A DNA stretch of 64,000 bases from Mycolicibacterium sp. CBMA 226 (GCF_009729075.1 NZ_VTGY01000008.1:62001-126000), one strand, 5' to 3'. Numbered from the stretch's first letter, positions 1-9,198 are shown. The notes: generated by a model not told the origin, from the letters alone. Made by a program: numbers and translations.

Positions 1-2
1 TC

Positions 3-110
3 GTCAACAACCGCACGGCCGCCACCACGGGTCGGCTCCTCACGGCCTTCGCGGGCAAACCGAGTTGGGCCAAACTGCCGGCGATCTTCGTGTCGGCGCT
101 GCGGGGCTGA
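3..110 (+). CDS. C-terminal end of an unidentified protein (partial)
   Basis: The window opens inside a forward reading frame that ends at the TGA at 108-110 and leaves only 35 residues. The tail ends FVSALRG and is rich in small and hydrophobic residues. It is too short to assign a family. It converges on the TetR gene 32 bp downstream. Coding is supported only by GC-rich third positions and the absence of stops, so the sequence to the left is needed to name it. Confidence 0.4.
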   Translation, partial: VNNRTAATTGRLLTAFAGKPSWAKLPAIFVSALRG

Positions 111-142
111 CGGATTTCCCCCGGCTTTCGGATCTGTGTCCG

Positions 143-751
143 TCAGAGGCTGACGTACCGGCCGAAGAGCGCGGTGAGCTCGTCGAGGAACTCGTCGTGG
201 TCGATGGGCGGCTGGTCGAGCACGTAGCGGATGGCGAGGTGTTCGACCGCGCGGACGGCGATCCATACCACCGTGTCGGGGTGTTCGGGTCGTTGGTCCC
301 GCAGGTTCAGATGGGCGAGGGCCAGTTCGCCGACGCGCTGCTCGAAGTCGACGATCTTGTTGCCCAGACCAAGGCGCGGCGTGTGTTCGATCATGGCCCG
401 CAGCAGTTCGGGCTGTGCATTCATCGCATCGAGCAGGACGGCGAGGGTCTCGCGCATCGTGTCCAGTTTCGCGGGCTTGCCGACGTGCTCCACCAGATGT
501 GTGGTGACGGTACGGGCGATCTCGTCGGTGTAGTCGTCGACGATGGCCGCGATGATGACGTCTTTGTTCGGAAAGTACTGGTAGAGCGAGCCGGGACTGA
601 TGTCGGCCGCTTTGGCGATCAGGTTGGTGGTCGTGCCGTCGTAGCCGTGTTTGATCAGCACGGTGCGTCCGGCATCGAGGATGCGGGCCACCATCAAACG
701 CGAGCGTTCCTGTCGCGGACTGCGCCGCGGATGCGCAATTGGGCTGCTCAT
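143..751 (-). CDS. TetR family transcriptional regulator
   Basis: A 202-residue TetR-type repressor. The N-terminal helix-turn-helix spans about residues 18-65 and contains the typical ISPGSLYQYFPNKDVI recognition segment. The remaining all-helical region is the variable ligand-binding and dimerisation domain. It is divergent from the MpaB-type oxygenase gene with 55 bp between the start codons, so it probably controls itself and that gene. A TACAAT hexamer on the minus strand at 770-775 could be its -10 element. The ligand cannot be read from sequence; the neighbours suggest a lipid or other hydrophobic compound. Confidence 0.85.
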   Translation of the reverse strand: MSSPIAHPRRSPRQERSRLMVARILDAGRTVLIKHGYDGTTTNLIAKAADISPGSLYQYFPNKDVIIAAIVDDYTDEIARTVTTHLVEHVGKPAKLDTMRETLAVLLDAMNAQPELLRAMIEHTPRLGLGNKIVDFEQRVGELALAHLNLRDQRPEHPDTVVWIAVRAVEHLAIRYVLDQPPIDHDEFLDELTALFGRYVSL

Positions 752-806
752 GAGGCACTCACAACGCGAATTGTATGCGAGTAAAAGCTCGTGTCACGCT
801 CTGAAC

Positions 807-2165
807 ATGGCTTCTAGCAAGGAAAGTGCCGCGGTGCAGGCGGGTTCGCATCCGTTTGACTACTACTGGCGGCCCGGCGTGCCGCTGCGTCCCGCGCCGC
901 CGCGGCTGAGGTTCGAACCGATGTGGACCTACACCCGTCGGCAGCTGTTCACGCCGTGGATGGACTTCCATGAGATACCCGAGCCAACGCCGTGGACCGA
1001 CCTCTTCGTCGACCACCTCTGGCAGGGCGACGAGCTGATGGACGCGGTCGTCGCGCGATTTCGTGCGATGGGCATGGCCGACGGCCGCGCCATGCTGGAC
1101 CAGGCGCTCGACCACGGCATCGACTCGGTGCCCAACGCGCCGGCGGAACTGGTCGCGTTGTTCGATCAGTTGGACAACCCGCCCGACTGGTACGACCCGC
1201 AGCAGTGGGAGGCCGGCCGGCGGTTGTGGGTCGACGCGTCCCTGGCCGGCAAGGTCGGCATGTTCGCCGGCGACACCTTCGGCACCTTCGTCGGGGATGA
1301 GGTCGCCTATGCCACCGGGCAGACGGGTCGATTCGTCAGCGACTTCTACCGCCGCAACCTGGAAACCCTGGCCTGGTTTCGGAATATGACGTACCCCGGC
1401 GCGCTGGAACGCTGGGCCGAACCGTTCAAAGACACCGTGCGGGTGCGGCTCATGCACTCGCAGGTGCGCGCTGGGCTGCGGCAGACCTGGGGTGACGAAC
1501 AGTTCGCCCATCACGGCAATCCGATCTCCAATGCGATGATGATGAACGCGGCGATCAGCTTCGGCCTGCAGCCCCTGCTTATCGATCATGCGCACGGCCG
1601 CACCTGCAGCAGCGCGGATCTCGATGCGGCGCTGATGTATTGGGCCTACATCGCCCACGTCTTCGGCGTGGCGGAGGAACTCATCCCCAGGAATACCGCC
1701 CAGGCCATCGAAGCCATGGACTTCACGGTGGCGTATGCCGGTGGCCCGTCGGAGTGGACGGACACCATGGTCGGCGCCGCCATCGACGGCCAGAGCGCGG
1801 CCGGAAAGATCAAGCGCGCCTTGGCTACACCACTGTTCGGGCTGCTGGCCTACTACGGCGGTGACGATCTCGCCCACGCGATGGTGCGTGGCACGAGTCT
1901 GGCGGGCGTCAACCTCAGGCCCTGGATGGGAGTCTCGAAGGTGCTGGTCAACGCCAATGTGGGATTCCGGCGGCTGCTCGACCGCGTACCCGGTGCGACT
2001 GCGCGTGCGGCTGCGCGCGAAAGCGACCTCGCGCTGTGGGGCTCGATGTTGGCTGTCGCCCGGTTCGTGGCTGCTCGCAAGGGCATCCACGGGACGCCGT
2101 ACGACCACCACAACGAGACCGCCGCTGCGGGCTGCCCGGTTCCGCATCAGGCGGCTGCGGGCTAG
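807..2165 (+). CDS. MpaB-family (DUF2236) oxygenase
   Basis: A 452-residue protein of the ER-bound oxygenase MpaB/rubber oxygenase (Lcp) catalytic superfamily, haem-dependent oxygenases that cleave or oxidise isoprenoid-type chains. The segment RVRLMHSQVR followed by NPISNAMMMNA is the conserved core in which Lcp-type proteins carry their haem-contacting basic residues. No signal peptide or clear transmembrane helix is visible. I chose the ATG at 807; the open frame extends upstream, but that would run through the divergent TetR gene. Its stop overlaps the start of a ferredoxin gene by 1 bp, so the two are co-translated and the ferredoxin is a plausible electron donor. The substrate is unknown. 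Confidence 0.8.
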   Translation: MASSKESAAVQAGSHPFDYYWRPGVPLRPAPPRLRFEPMWTYTRRQLFTPWMDFHEIPEPTPWTDLFVDHLWQGDELMDAVVARFRAMGMADGRAMLDQALDHGIDSVPNAPAELVALFDQLDNPPDWYDPQQWEAGRRLWVDASLAGKVGMFAGDTFGTFVGDEVAYATGQTGRFVSDFYRRNLETLAWFRNMTYPGALERWAEPFKDTVRVRLMHSQVRAGLRQTWGDEQFAHHGNPISNAMMMNAAISFGLQPLLIDHAHGRTCSSADLDAALMYWAYIAHVFGVAEELIPRNTAQAIEAMDFTVAYAGGPSEWTDTMVGAAIDGQSAAGKIKRALATPLFGLLAYYGGDDLAHAMVRGTSLAGVNLRPWMGVSKVLVNANVGFRRLLDRVPGATARAAARESDLALWGSMLAVARFVAARKGIHGTPYDHHNETAAAGCPVPHQAAAG

Positions 2166-2437
2166 TGGCGGCATTCAACGTCGTCCTGCGCCGCAGCGGT
2201 CGCGTGGTCCGGGTACCACCAGATGAGTCGGTTCTGGAGGCGTTGCTCGGAGCGGGGGTCCGGGTGGACTCCATGTGCCACAACGGTTTGTGTGGGACGT
2301 GTCAGACCCGGGTGGTGTCCGGTCATGTCGACCATCGCGACAGCTTTCTCACCGACGAGGAGCGGACTGGAAACCAGTTCATGATGCTGTGCGTCTCCCG
2401 TGCGGTGGATGGCTCCGATATCGTGCTCGATCTCTAG
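2165..2437 (+). CDS. Plant-type [2Fe-2S] ferredoxin
   Basis: A 90-residue ferredoxin starting at a GTG that shares one base with the TAG stop of the oxygenase gene. The cluster motif MCHNGLCGTC gives the C-x4-C-x2-C spacing of plant-type ferredoxins, and the fourth cysteine lies in MLCVSR near the C-terminus. It is a one-electron carrier in the cytoplasm. The overlap suggests it serves the preceding MpaB-type oxygenase. The acyl-ACP desaturase just downstream, which also needs electrons, is a second possible partner but has its own promoter region. Confidence 0.88.
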   Translation: MAAFNVVLRRSGRVVRVPPDESVLEALLGAGVRVDSMCHNGLCGTCQTRVVSGHVDHRDSFLTDEERTGNQFMMLCVSRAVDGSDIVLDL

Positions 2438-2476
2438 CGCGCGGTTCAGGTCGTCACCATCTCGTCATCCAGCGCT

Positions 2477-2511
2477 AACCTACGCTACCGTAGGTTACGG
2501 TACCGTAGGTT
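2477..2511. promoter_or_regulatory. Palindromic operator cluster upstream of the desaturase
   Basis: A perfect inverted repeat AACCTACG-CTAC-CGTAGGTT lies at 2477-2496. An 11-bp direct copy of its right half, TACCGTAGGTT, recurs 15 bp on at 2501-2511. Such AACCTACG/CGTAGGTT dyads fit a TetR-type repressor. The position, 49 bp before the desaturase start codon, points to regulation of that gene. MadR, the known acyl-CoA-responsive repressor of mycobacterial desA genes, is a candidate binder by analogy only. Confidence 0.65.
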
Positions 2512-2559
2512 TGTGTGAGGCTACGACCTGACGCCGACCACCGATGGAGGGATTGACCC

Positions 2560-3471
2560 ATGGATACCCAGGCAGCTGTGCTGTACGAACTGGAGCCCGT
2601 CGTCGCGGAGAACCTCGACCGGCACCTGAAGATGTCGCGGGAATGGTTCCCGCACGACTACGTCCCATGGAGCCGTGGGCGGGACTTCGCGTTCCTCGGA
2701 GGCGAGGACTGGCAGCCGGAAGACTCGCCGCTGGACCCGGTCGCCAAGACGGCCCTGACGGTGAACCTGCTGACCGAGGACAACCTGCCGTCGTATCACC
2801 GCGAGATCGCCACCCGGTTCTCCCGCGACGGTGCCTGGGGCACCTGGATCGGGCAGTGGACGGCCGAGGAGGGCCGCCACAGCATTGCGCTGCGCGACTA
2901 CCTCGTCGTCACCCGCGGCGTTGATCCCGTCGCGCTGGAACGGCTTCGCATGGAGCACACCGTCGCCGGCTACGACGCGGGCGACCGGAGCGCACTGTCG
3001 GTGCTCGCCTACGTGTCGTTCCAGGAACTGGCCACCCGCGTGTCGCATCGCAACACCGGCCGGGCGTCGGGCTGCCCGCTTGCCGACCAGCTCCTGGCCC
3101 GCATCGCGGCCGACGAGAACCTGCACATGGTCTTCTACCGCAACCTGATGACCGCGGCGTTGGACATCGCACCCGACGAAGCGATGGTCGCCATCCGGGG
3201 CGAGGTCATCAATTTCGCCATGCCGGGTCAGGGCATGACCGACTTCGCGAAGAACGCGCTCACCATCGCCAAGGCCGGCATCTACGACCTGCGCATCCAC
3301 CACGACGACGTGCTCGTGCCGGTGCTGCGATTCTGGAACATCTTCGAGCGCAACGACTTCGGGCCTGCCGGTGAACGGGCGCGCGAGGAGATGATCGGGT
3401 TCCTCGGCATGCTCGACGAGCGGGCGCGGTTCTACGAGGAGAAGCGCAAACTGGCTGCCGTGGCCGGCTAG
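2560..3471 (+). CDS. Acyl-ACP desaturase, DesA family
   Basis: A 303-residue soluble diiron desaturase of the stearoyl-ACP desaturase superfamily, which puts a cis double bond into a long acyl chain carried on ACP. The diiron ligands are visible: Glu73 in LLTEDNLPSYH, the first ExxH as EEGRH at 103-107, Glu156 in SFQELATR, and the second ExxH as DENLH with Glu186 and His189. The start ATG follows GGAGGGA at a good distance. Mycobacterial DesA1/DesA2 act in mycolic-acid precursor synthesis; which paralogue this matches I cannot say. It converges with a FabH-like gene, leaving 3 bp between the genes, and lies behind palindromic operators at 2477-2511. Confidence 0.85.
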   Translation: MDTQAAVLYELEPVVAENLDRHLKMSREWFPHDYVPWSRGRDFAFLGGEDWQPEDSPLDPVAKTALTVNLLTEDNLPSYHREIATRFSRDGAWGTWIGQWTAEEGRHSIALRDYLVVTRGVDPVALERLRMEHTVAGYDAGDRSALSVLAYVSFQELATRVSHRNTGRASGCPLADQLLARIAADENLHMVFYRNLMTAALDIAPDEAMVAIRGEVINFAMPGQGMTDFAKNALTIAKAGIYDLRIHHDDVLVPVLRFWNIFERNDFGPAGERAREEMIGFLGMLDERARFYEEKRKLAAVAG

Positions 3472-3474
3472 CCG

Positions 3475-4479
3475 CTAGCCCGGGAGCCGGATCACCTGGG
3501 CGGCGTAGGCCAGGCCCGCGCCGTACCCGAGCAGCAGGGCCAGGCTGCCGGGCTTCGCCTCGCCGGTGTCCAAGAGGGTGTACATCGCCAGCGGAATTGA
3601 GGCGGCCGACGTGTTGCCGGCGTCTTGGATGTCTTGGGCTACAACGGTTTCCGGACTCAGTCCCAGGCCCTTGGTGAGCAGCTCGTTGATTCGGCCGTTG
3701 GCCTGATGGGGGATGAACACGTCGATGTCGTCGACCGTCAGGCCTGCGGCGGCGATGGCGCGCTTGCCGACGTCGACCATCTGGAAGGCGGCCCACCGGA
3801 AGACGGTCTGCCCTTCCATGCGCAGGAAAGGCCTTGGGCCGGCGGGGTTCTCGGTGTAGTCGATCCAGCTGAGATCCTGCACGATGGCGTTGGACTGCTC
3901 GCCGTCGCTACCGGCAACGGTCGGTCCGATGCCCTGTTCCTCGGTCGGGCCCACCACGACCGCGGCAGCGCCGTCGGCGAAGATGAAGGCATTGCTGCGG
4001 TCGGTCATGTCGATGGCGTCGGACAGCTTCTCAGAACCGACGACCAGGATGCGGCGCGCGCTGCCAGACCGGATCATGTCCGCGGCCACCCCCAGCGCGT
4101 AGCCGAAACCCGCACAGCCCGCGGCGATGTCGAAAGCTGGAATGCCCTGTGCGCCAATCTCTGTGGCGACCTGGGGCCCGCACGGCGGGGTGTTGCGAAA
4201 GTTGGTGCTGGTGGCGACGATAACGGCGTCGATGTCCGAACCGGACAGCTCCGCTGCGGCACAGGCGCGCCGGCCCGCTTCGCACGCCATCGAGACCGCG
4301 GACTCGTCCGGGCCGGCGAACCGGCGGTTCTTGATGCCCGTCCGGGAGTAGATCCATTCGTCCGACGAATCGATGGTCTCGCAGATTTCGTCGTTGGTGA
4401 CGACGCGGCCGGGGCGGTAGGCCGCCACGCTCAGCAGGCCGACGTTCTGTGCGCCGCTGCGCGTATGGATATGTGTCAC
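3475..4479 (-). CDS. Beta-ketoacyl-ACP synthase III (FabH-like)
   Basis: A 334-residue KAS III-type condensing enzyme of the thiolase fold. The catalytic triad is intact: Cys122 in DIAAGCAGF, His258 in IPHQAN and Asn289 in DAGNTSAAS. FabH joins an acyl-CoA primer to malonyl-ACP to start fatty-acid elongation. M. tuberculosis fabH lies elsewhere in the genome, so this may be an extra, more specialised copy. The start is a GTG preceded by AGGAAA. The convergent desaturase suggests a shared lipid theme, though not a shared transcript. The next upstream gene on the same strand is mrp, ending 29 bp away from the other side. Confidence 0.85.
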   Translation of the reverse strand: MTHIHTRSGAQNVGLLSVAAYRPGRVVTNDEICETIDSSDEWIYSRTGIKNRRFAGPDESAVSMACEAGRRACAAAELSGSDIDAVIVATSTNFRNTPPCGPQVATEIGAQGIPAFDIAAGCAGFGYALGVAADMIRSGSARRILVVGSEKLSDAIDMTDRSNAFIFADGAAAVVVGPTEEQGIGPTVAGSDGEQSNAIVQDLSWIDYTENPAGPRPFLRMEGQTVFRWAAFQMVDVGKRAIAAAGLTVDDIDVFIPHQANGRINELLTKGLGLSPETVVAQDIQDAGNTSAASIPLAMYTLLDTGEAKPGSLALLLGYGAGLAYAAQVIRLPG

Positions 4480-4507
4480 TTGTTGTTTCCTGTCGGACGG
4501 GGGAGGG

Positions 4508-5641
4508 TCAGCGCCCAGCCGGGTCGAGCCCGAGCGACATGCCGGCCAGTCCGCGCTTGCGGCTGGACAGTTTGTCGGCGATGCCGCGCAACGCGGCGCC
4601 GGCGGCGGTGTCCGGACCGGACAACACCAGGGGCACGCCGGTGTCGCCGGCGGTCACGAGCTGCGGGTCCAACGGGACCTGGCCCAGCAGCGGAACCTCG
4701 GCACCGACTGTGCGCGTGAGGCTTTCGGCGACCTGTGCGCCACCGCCCTCGCCGAACAGCTGCATCGTGGTGCCGTCGGGCAGGGTCAGTCCGGACATGT
4801 TCTCGACCACGCCGACTATGCGCTGGCGGGTCTGCACTGCGATGGCGCCGGCGCGCTCGGCGACCTCGGCGGCGGCCATCTGCGGTGTGGTGACGACGAG
4901 AATCTCGGCACCGGGGATCAGCTGCGCCACCGAGATGGCGATGTCACCGGTGCCGGGCGGCAGGTCGAGCAGCAGCACGTCGAGGTCACCCCAGTAGACG
5001 TCGGCCAGGAACTGCTGCAGTGCGCGGTGCAGCATCGGCCCGCGCCACACCACGGGGGTGTTGCCCTGGGTGAACATCGCGATGGAGATGACCTTCACAT
5101 CGTGCGAAACCGGCGGCAGGATCATCGAATCCACCTGGGTGGGCCGGTCCTGCACGCCCATCATCCGCGGCACCGAGTGGCCGTAGATGTCGGCGTCCAG
5201 TAGGCCGACCGACAGGCCTTTGGCGGCCAGCGCGGCCGCCAGGTTCACTGTCACGCTGGACTTGCCGACGCCGCCCTTGCCCGACGCCACGGCATACACC
5301 CGGGTGAGCGAGCCGGGCTGCGAGAACGGGATGACCGGTTCCTTGTCGTCGCCGCGCAGTTGCTTGCGCAGTTCGGCGCGCTGCTCGTCGTTCATCACGT
5401 CGAGGGTCACCTTGACGGCGCCGGTGCCCGGCACGTCGGTGACGGCCGCGGTGACCCGATCGGTGATCTCGGTCTTCTTCGGGCAGGCCGACGTGGTCAG
5501 GTAGATCTCGACATGAACGCTATGGTCGGCGCCGACCGTAACGTCCTTGACCATGCCGACCTCGGTGATCGGACGGCGCAGTTCAGGGTCGACAACTTTG
5601 CCCAGTGCGGCGCGCACGGCGGCATTCAGCTCAGCAGACAT
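4508..5641 (-). CDS. mrp: Mrp/ApbC-type P-loop ATPase
   Basis: A 377-residue Mrp/NBP35-family protein, a carrier or scaffold for iron-sulfur clusters. Residues 1-90 form a MIP18/DUF59-like domain. The P-loop ATPase follows, with the deviant Walker A motif [10 protein letters not shown] at about 119-128 and the [13 protein letters not shown] and DLPPGTGD motifs. Oddly, the C-terminal CxxC that binds the bridging cluster in classical ApbC is absent: the only cysteine is Cys53 in the DUF59 domain, and the usual site reads [13 protein letters not shown]. It corresponds to Rv1229c by context. Confidence 0.9.
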   Translation of the reverse strand: MSAELNAAVRAALGKVVDPELRRPITEVGMVKDVTVGADHSVHVEIYLTTSACPKKTEITDRVTAAVTDVPGTGAVKVTLDVMNDEQRAELRKQLRGDDKEPVIPFSQPGSLTRVYAVASGKGGVGKSSVTVNLAAALAAKGLSVGLLDADIYGHSVPRMMGVQDRPTQVDSMILPPVSHDVKVISIAMFTQGNTPVVWRGPMLHRALQQFLADVYWGDLDVLLLDLPPGTGDIAISVAQLIPGAEILVVTTPQMAAAEVAERAGAIAVQTRQRIVGVVENMSGLTLPDGTTMQLFGEGGGAQVAESLTRTVGAEVPLLGQVPLDPQLVTAGDTGVPLVLSGPDTAAGAALRGIADKLSSRKRGLAGMSLGLDPAGR

Positions 5642-5693
5642 CAGCGGCGAGTCTATAACTGCCGGTCAGCGCACCGACAATTGGTCACGGCAG

Positions 5694-7157
5694 CTACGGA
5701 GTCGCAGGCGGCGGCGGACCCATGGCATCCGCGGGCAGCGGGCCGGCGGGAGCCGGTGCGGCCGGGATCGCCGCGGGTCCGGGAGCTGGGCCCGGTGCGG
5801 CGCCGACCGGGCCGGTGGCCGGGGTTCCGACGATCACTGCGGTGATCGGAATGGGGCCCGCGGGAGCCGGTGCAGGTGCGACGGGCGCAGGCGCAGGAGC
5901 GAGCGGAGCCGGCGGCAGCTGGAACGGCGGCAGGTTGAACGGGTTCGGCGGTGCGTCCAGGGCCGGTCCGTCCAGAGCGGGAATGGGCGCGGCGCTCGGC
6001 GCGGGCCCACCCTGCAGGCAGAACACCGCGCAGTTCTGCTTCGGTTCGGCCGGTCCCGGCAGCGGACCCGTGCGCCCCATCTGCAGCGCGGGCGTCAACG
6101 CCAGCGGGTCGTCGGACGGTAGCCCCATGGCGTTGATCGGCAGCCCCGGCCCGAGGCCCTCTGGGTTGTCCAGATGCTGGTCGCCGATGGCGGGCGGCGG
6201 CCCGACGATGGGCGGCAGGTCGACCGGTGCGATGCCGGTGACGTAGGCCTTGGCCCAGCCGAGCACGTTTTGCGCGTAGGGCATCGAGTTGTTGTAGCGC
6301 AGGATCGCGGTCAGTACCTGGGACGGATCACGCAGGTTGAGGCCTCCGCTGCACAGGTAGCGGGCCGCGGCCAGGGAGGCGTCGTAGACGTTCTGCACAT
6401 CGGGCTTGCCGTCGCCGATGGCGTCGGCGGCGTACCTGGCCCACGTGCCGGGCAGGAACTGCATGGGGCCCAGTGCCCGGGCGTAGGTGACCCGGCCGGC
6501 CGAGATGCTCTGGACGATGACCTCGTTGCCGGCCAACGTGCCGTCGAGGACGGGCCCGAGGATCGGGGTGAGTGCGGTGCCACGGGCATCGGTGGCGCCG
6601 CTGTTGGCGTGCCCGGACTCGATGCGGCCGATACCGGCCAGCAGGTTCCAGCTGATGCCGCAGCCAGGCGCGTTGGTCGCCATGATCTTTTCGGCGGTGC
6701 GGTAGGCGTTCAGCGCGATCGGCGGGATTCGTAGCCCACCGGGGGCCATCACCAGCGACGCCGGCGGCGGCGACAGGGCGGTGGTCGGGTCCATGTGCAG
6801 GGCGCGGGGCATCTGGTCGGACGCCACGACCGTCATGCCGGCCCGGTCACGCGGCCCGGGGGTGGTGGGCGTGACGGCCGCCAGCGGCGTCACGCCCGTG
6901 GTGGCGCTGTTATGTAGTGTCGTTTGCCGAGTCGGCGCCGAACCGCCGACGGCAAGCATCAGCACGAGCGGCGCGACGACCGCGACGCCGGCCAGTGGGC
7001 GGCGCAGTGCCGTGGCAATCCGTCGGCGACGGCCGGGGACGGCCGCGTCGAGCAGTTCGGGCTCGTCGGCTACGGCGGCGTCGTAATCGTGAATGGGGTC
7101 GTCCTGGGCAGGCGCAGCGTTGTCCGCGGATTCTGCGGTGTCGCCCCCGATGTGCAC
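5694..7157 (-). CDS. Membrane-anchored lytic transglycosylase-like protein
   Basis: A 487-residue cell-envelope protein, corresponding to Rv1230c by context. It has an acidic N-terminal cytoplasmic stretch, a basic RRRR segment and one transmembrane helix near residues 52-72. The SLT-type domain follows, with the probable catalytic glutamate in GIGRIESGHAN, then GPMQFLPGTW and the YNNSMPYA motif. It should cut peptidoglycan glycan strands to anhydro-muramyl products outside the membrane. The last 110 residues are a Pro/Ala-rich tail with repeated APAP units, likely to cross or anchor in the wall. The start is a GTG, and the gene lies 52 bp from mrp on the same strand. Confidence 0.82.
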   Translation of the reverse strand: MHIGGDTAESADNAAPAQDDPIHDYDAAVADEPELLDAAVPGRRRRIATALRRPLAGVAVVAPLVLMLAVGGSAPTRQTTLHNSATTGVTPLAAVTPTTPGPRDRAGMTVVASDQMPRALHMDPTTALSPPPASLVMAPGGLRIPPIALNAYRTAEKIMATNAPGCGISWNLLAGIGRIESGHANSGATDARGTALTPILGPVLDGTLAGNEVIVQSISAGRVTYARALGPMQFLPGTWARYAADAIGDGKPDVQNVYDASLAAARYLCSGGLNLRDPSQVLTAILRYNNSMPYAQNVLGWAKAYVTGIAPVDLPPIVGPPPAIGDQHLDNPEGLGPGLPINAMGLPSDDPLALTPALQMGRTGPLPGPAEPKQNCAVFCLQGGPAPSAAPIPALDGPALDAPPNPFNLPPFQLPPAPLAPAPAPVAPAPAPAGPIPITAVIVGTPATGPVGAAPGPAPGPAAIPAAPAPAGPLPADAMGPPPPATP

Positions 7158-7227
7158 TAAGCCATCCTATGAAAGTGGATTACCGGAGTGACCCCGGTGA
7201 CATATGTTGTGACCCAAGTCACCATAC

Positions 7228-7860
7228 CTACTCCGCGGGCGGTTGGCGGAGCAATGTTTCCGTCGAATGGAAACTCTTATCCGCGTCCACCGTGGAGTCG
7301 GGTGCGGGAGCGCCGAGGGCGGCGTTTTCCTCGACCGGCGGCCGTGATTTTCCGGCCTTCCGTTTGCCGGACCCGCCCTTGCCGCCGTTCTGCTGAGCAA
7401 TCAACGTGCGCAGCTCGTCGAGTTCGCGGCGGAGGTAGTCGCGGGTGGCCACCTCACCGACGGCCAGGCGGAGCGCCGCCAGTTCGCGGGCCAGGAATTC
7501 GGTGTCGGCCTTGGTCTGGGCCGCCCGCCGGCGGTCCTCTTCGAGCGCCACGCGGTCCCGGTTCTCCTGGCGGTTCTGCGCCAGCAGGATCAGCGGTGCG
7601 GCATACGCGGCCTGCGTCGAGAACGCCAGGTTCAGCAGGATGAACGGGTACGGGTCGAACTGCAGGCTGATCGCGATGAGGTTGAACGCGATCCAGATGA
7701 TCACGATCACGGTCTGGATCAGCAAGTACTTGCCGGTGCCCAGGAATCGGGCGATCGACTCGCTGAACTTACCGACCGCCTCGACGTCGACCCGCGGCGT
7801 GAACCGGAAGCGGGACGTGCGCGGAATGTCCAGGCGCTGCCGTGCCGAAGGCTCGCTCAC
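7228..7860 (-). CDS. DUF1003 family membrane protein
   Basis: A 210-residue DUF1003 protein. Two transmembrane helices lie at about residues 45-62 and 72-95, with the family motif FDPYPFILLNLAFSTQAAYAAP between and into them. A long charged helix about 95-155 is probably a coiled coil, and the C-terminal tail is disordered. The function of DUF1003 is not established. Its GTG start overlaps the stop of the upstream MgtE/CBS gene by 4 bp (GTGA), so the pair is translationally coupled and may act together in ion handling at the membrane. It matches Rv1231c by context. Confidence 0.82.
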   Translation of the reverse strand: MSEPSARQRLDIPRTSRFRFTPRVDVEAVGKFSESIARFLGTGKYLLIQTVIVIIWIAFNLIAISLQFDPYPFILLNLAFSTQAAYAAPLILLAQNRQENRDRVALEEDRRRAAQTKADTEFLARELAALRLAVGEVATRDYLRRELDELRTLIAQQNGGKGGSGKRKAGKSRPPVEENAALGAPAPDSTVDADKSFHSTETLLRQPPAE

Positions 7861-9173
7861 CGGTTGGCTCCAGAAATCTTGTCAGTAATGGCCTGCGTCG
7901 AGCCTGGCCCTGGTTCGTCGGCGCTGCGCCAACCGGCAGGCAGCAGGTGGTCGAGCAGGTCGTCGACGGTGACGGCGCCCAGCAGGTGATTCTCGTCGTC
8001 GACCACCGGCGCGGACACCAGGTTGTAGGCGGCGAAGTAGCGCGTCACCTCGGCCAGGGAGCTGGCCGGGGACAGCACGGGAAGGTCGGTGTCGATGATG
8101 CCTCCCACCTGGGAAGCCGGTGGCTCGCGCAGTAGCCGCTGGGTATGTACCAGACCCAGGTAGCGCCCGGTCGGCGTCGCGGTCGGCGGACGGGCGACGA
8201 ACGTCATGGACGCCAGCGCCGACGTCAAGTCCGGGTCACGGACGCGCGCCAGCGCTTCGGCAACCGTGGTGTCCGGGGTGAGGACGACGGGCTCGGGCGT
8301 CATCAGACCACCGGCGGTGTCGGGGGAGTGCTGCAGCAGTCGGCGGACGGGCTCCGAGTCCTCGGGATCCATCTCGTCGAGCAGAACCGCGGCGCGGGTG
8401 GCACCGAGCTCGCCGAGGAGGTCGGCGGCGTCGTCGGGGTCCATCTCTTCCAGCACGTCCGCGGCGCGTTCGGTGCCCAGCTGGTTGAGCAGCTCTGCCT
8501 GTTCGGGCTCGGAGAGCTCCTGCAGGATGTCGGCCAGGCGGTCGTCATCGAGGGCCCGGACCACTTCGTGACGCCGTTTGGCCGGCAGATCGCGCAGCGC
8601 GTCGGCGACCTCGACGGGGCGTTGACCGTCGAACTGTTCCAGCAGTTGCGCCACACCTTGATCCGGCAGCGCGAGCGCCGACGGCGTCAGTCCGGAGACA
8701 TGCTGCCACTCCACCACGTGGACCGTCGTGCGCCGGCCGAGACGGCGTTGGTTGCGCACCGCGACGCGGGTCACGACCCAATCGCGCGTGCGGGTTTGTT
8801 CGATGGCGAGGTCGACCACCACTACGTCGACACCGGCGAGTTGTTCGAGCTCCGGGTCGGTGACGCGGACTCGGGTGTCCAGCACCTGTCCGAGGACCAG
8901 GGCCTCACCGGGACGCTGCTCGAACCGGCGCAGCGAAATCGTCGCACCCGTGAGGGTGACGGAGTTGTGCTCGATCGAGGTCACCCGCAGGATCGGGACG
9001 AAAATCCTTCGGCGCGAGATCAACTCGACGACCAATCCCAGGACCCGCGGTTGCTGGCGGACGACGCCCATGCTCACGACCACGTCGCGCACTCGGCCGA
9101 CCGACTCTCCGTCGGGGCCCAGCACAACCAAACCAGCGAGTCTGGCCACGTAGACCCTGTTGACCGCCACCAT
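7857..9173 (-). CDS. PRC-barrel / MgtE N-domain / CBS-pair protein
   Basis: A 438-residue protein lacking the MgtE transport channel. An N-terminal PRC-barrel-like region (about 1-90) is followed by an MgtE-type superhelical N domain (about 165-290) with repeats such as LPAKRRHEVVRALDDD and MDPDDAADLLGELG. Two CBS domains (about 290-420) complete it. In true MgtE these parts sense Mg2+ and gate the pore. Here, without a membrane domain, it is likely a regulatory or sensing subunit. It corresponds to Rv1232c. The ATG at 9173 has TACCCT 7 nt upstream, so the transcript is probably leaderless. Confidence 0.82.
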   Translation of the reverse strand: MVAVNRVYVARLAGLVVLGPDGESVGRVRDVVVSMGVVRQQPRVLGLVVELISRRRIFVPILRVTSIEHNSVTLTGATISLRRFEQRPGEALVLGQVLDTRVRVTDPELEQLAGVDVVVVDLAIEQTRTRDWVVTRVAVRNQRRLGRRTTVHVVEWQHVSGLTPSALALPDQGVAQLLEQFDGQRPVEVADALRDLPAKRRHEVVRALDDDRLADILQELSEPEQAELLNQLGTERAADVLEEMDPDDAADLLGELGATRAAVLLDEMDPEDSEPVRRLLQHSPDTAGGLMTPEPVVLTPDTTVAEALARVRDPDLTSALASMTFVARPPTATPTGRYLGLVHTQRLLREPPASQVGGIIDTDLPVLSPASSLAEVTRYFAAYNLVSAPVVDDENHLLGAVTVDDLLDHLLPAGWRSADEPGPGSTQAITDKISGANR

Positions 9174-9180
9174 GCATCAC

Positions 9181-9186
9181 AGGGTA
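9181..9186 (-). promoter_or_regulatory. -10 element, leaderless start of the MgtE/CBS gene
   Basis: On the minus strand TACCCT (TANNNT) ends 7 nt before the ATG at 9173, and no ribosome-binding site is visible. This fits transcription beginning at the start codon. Confidence 0.5.
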
Positions 9187-9198
9187 GAGAGTGTGGTC

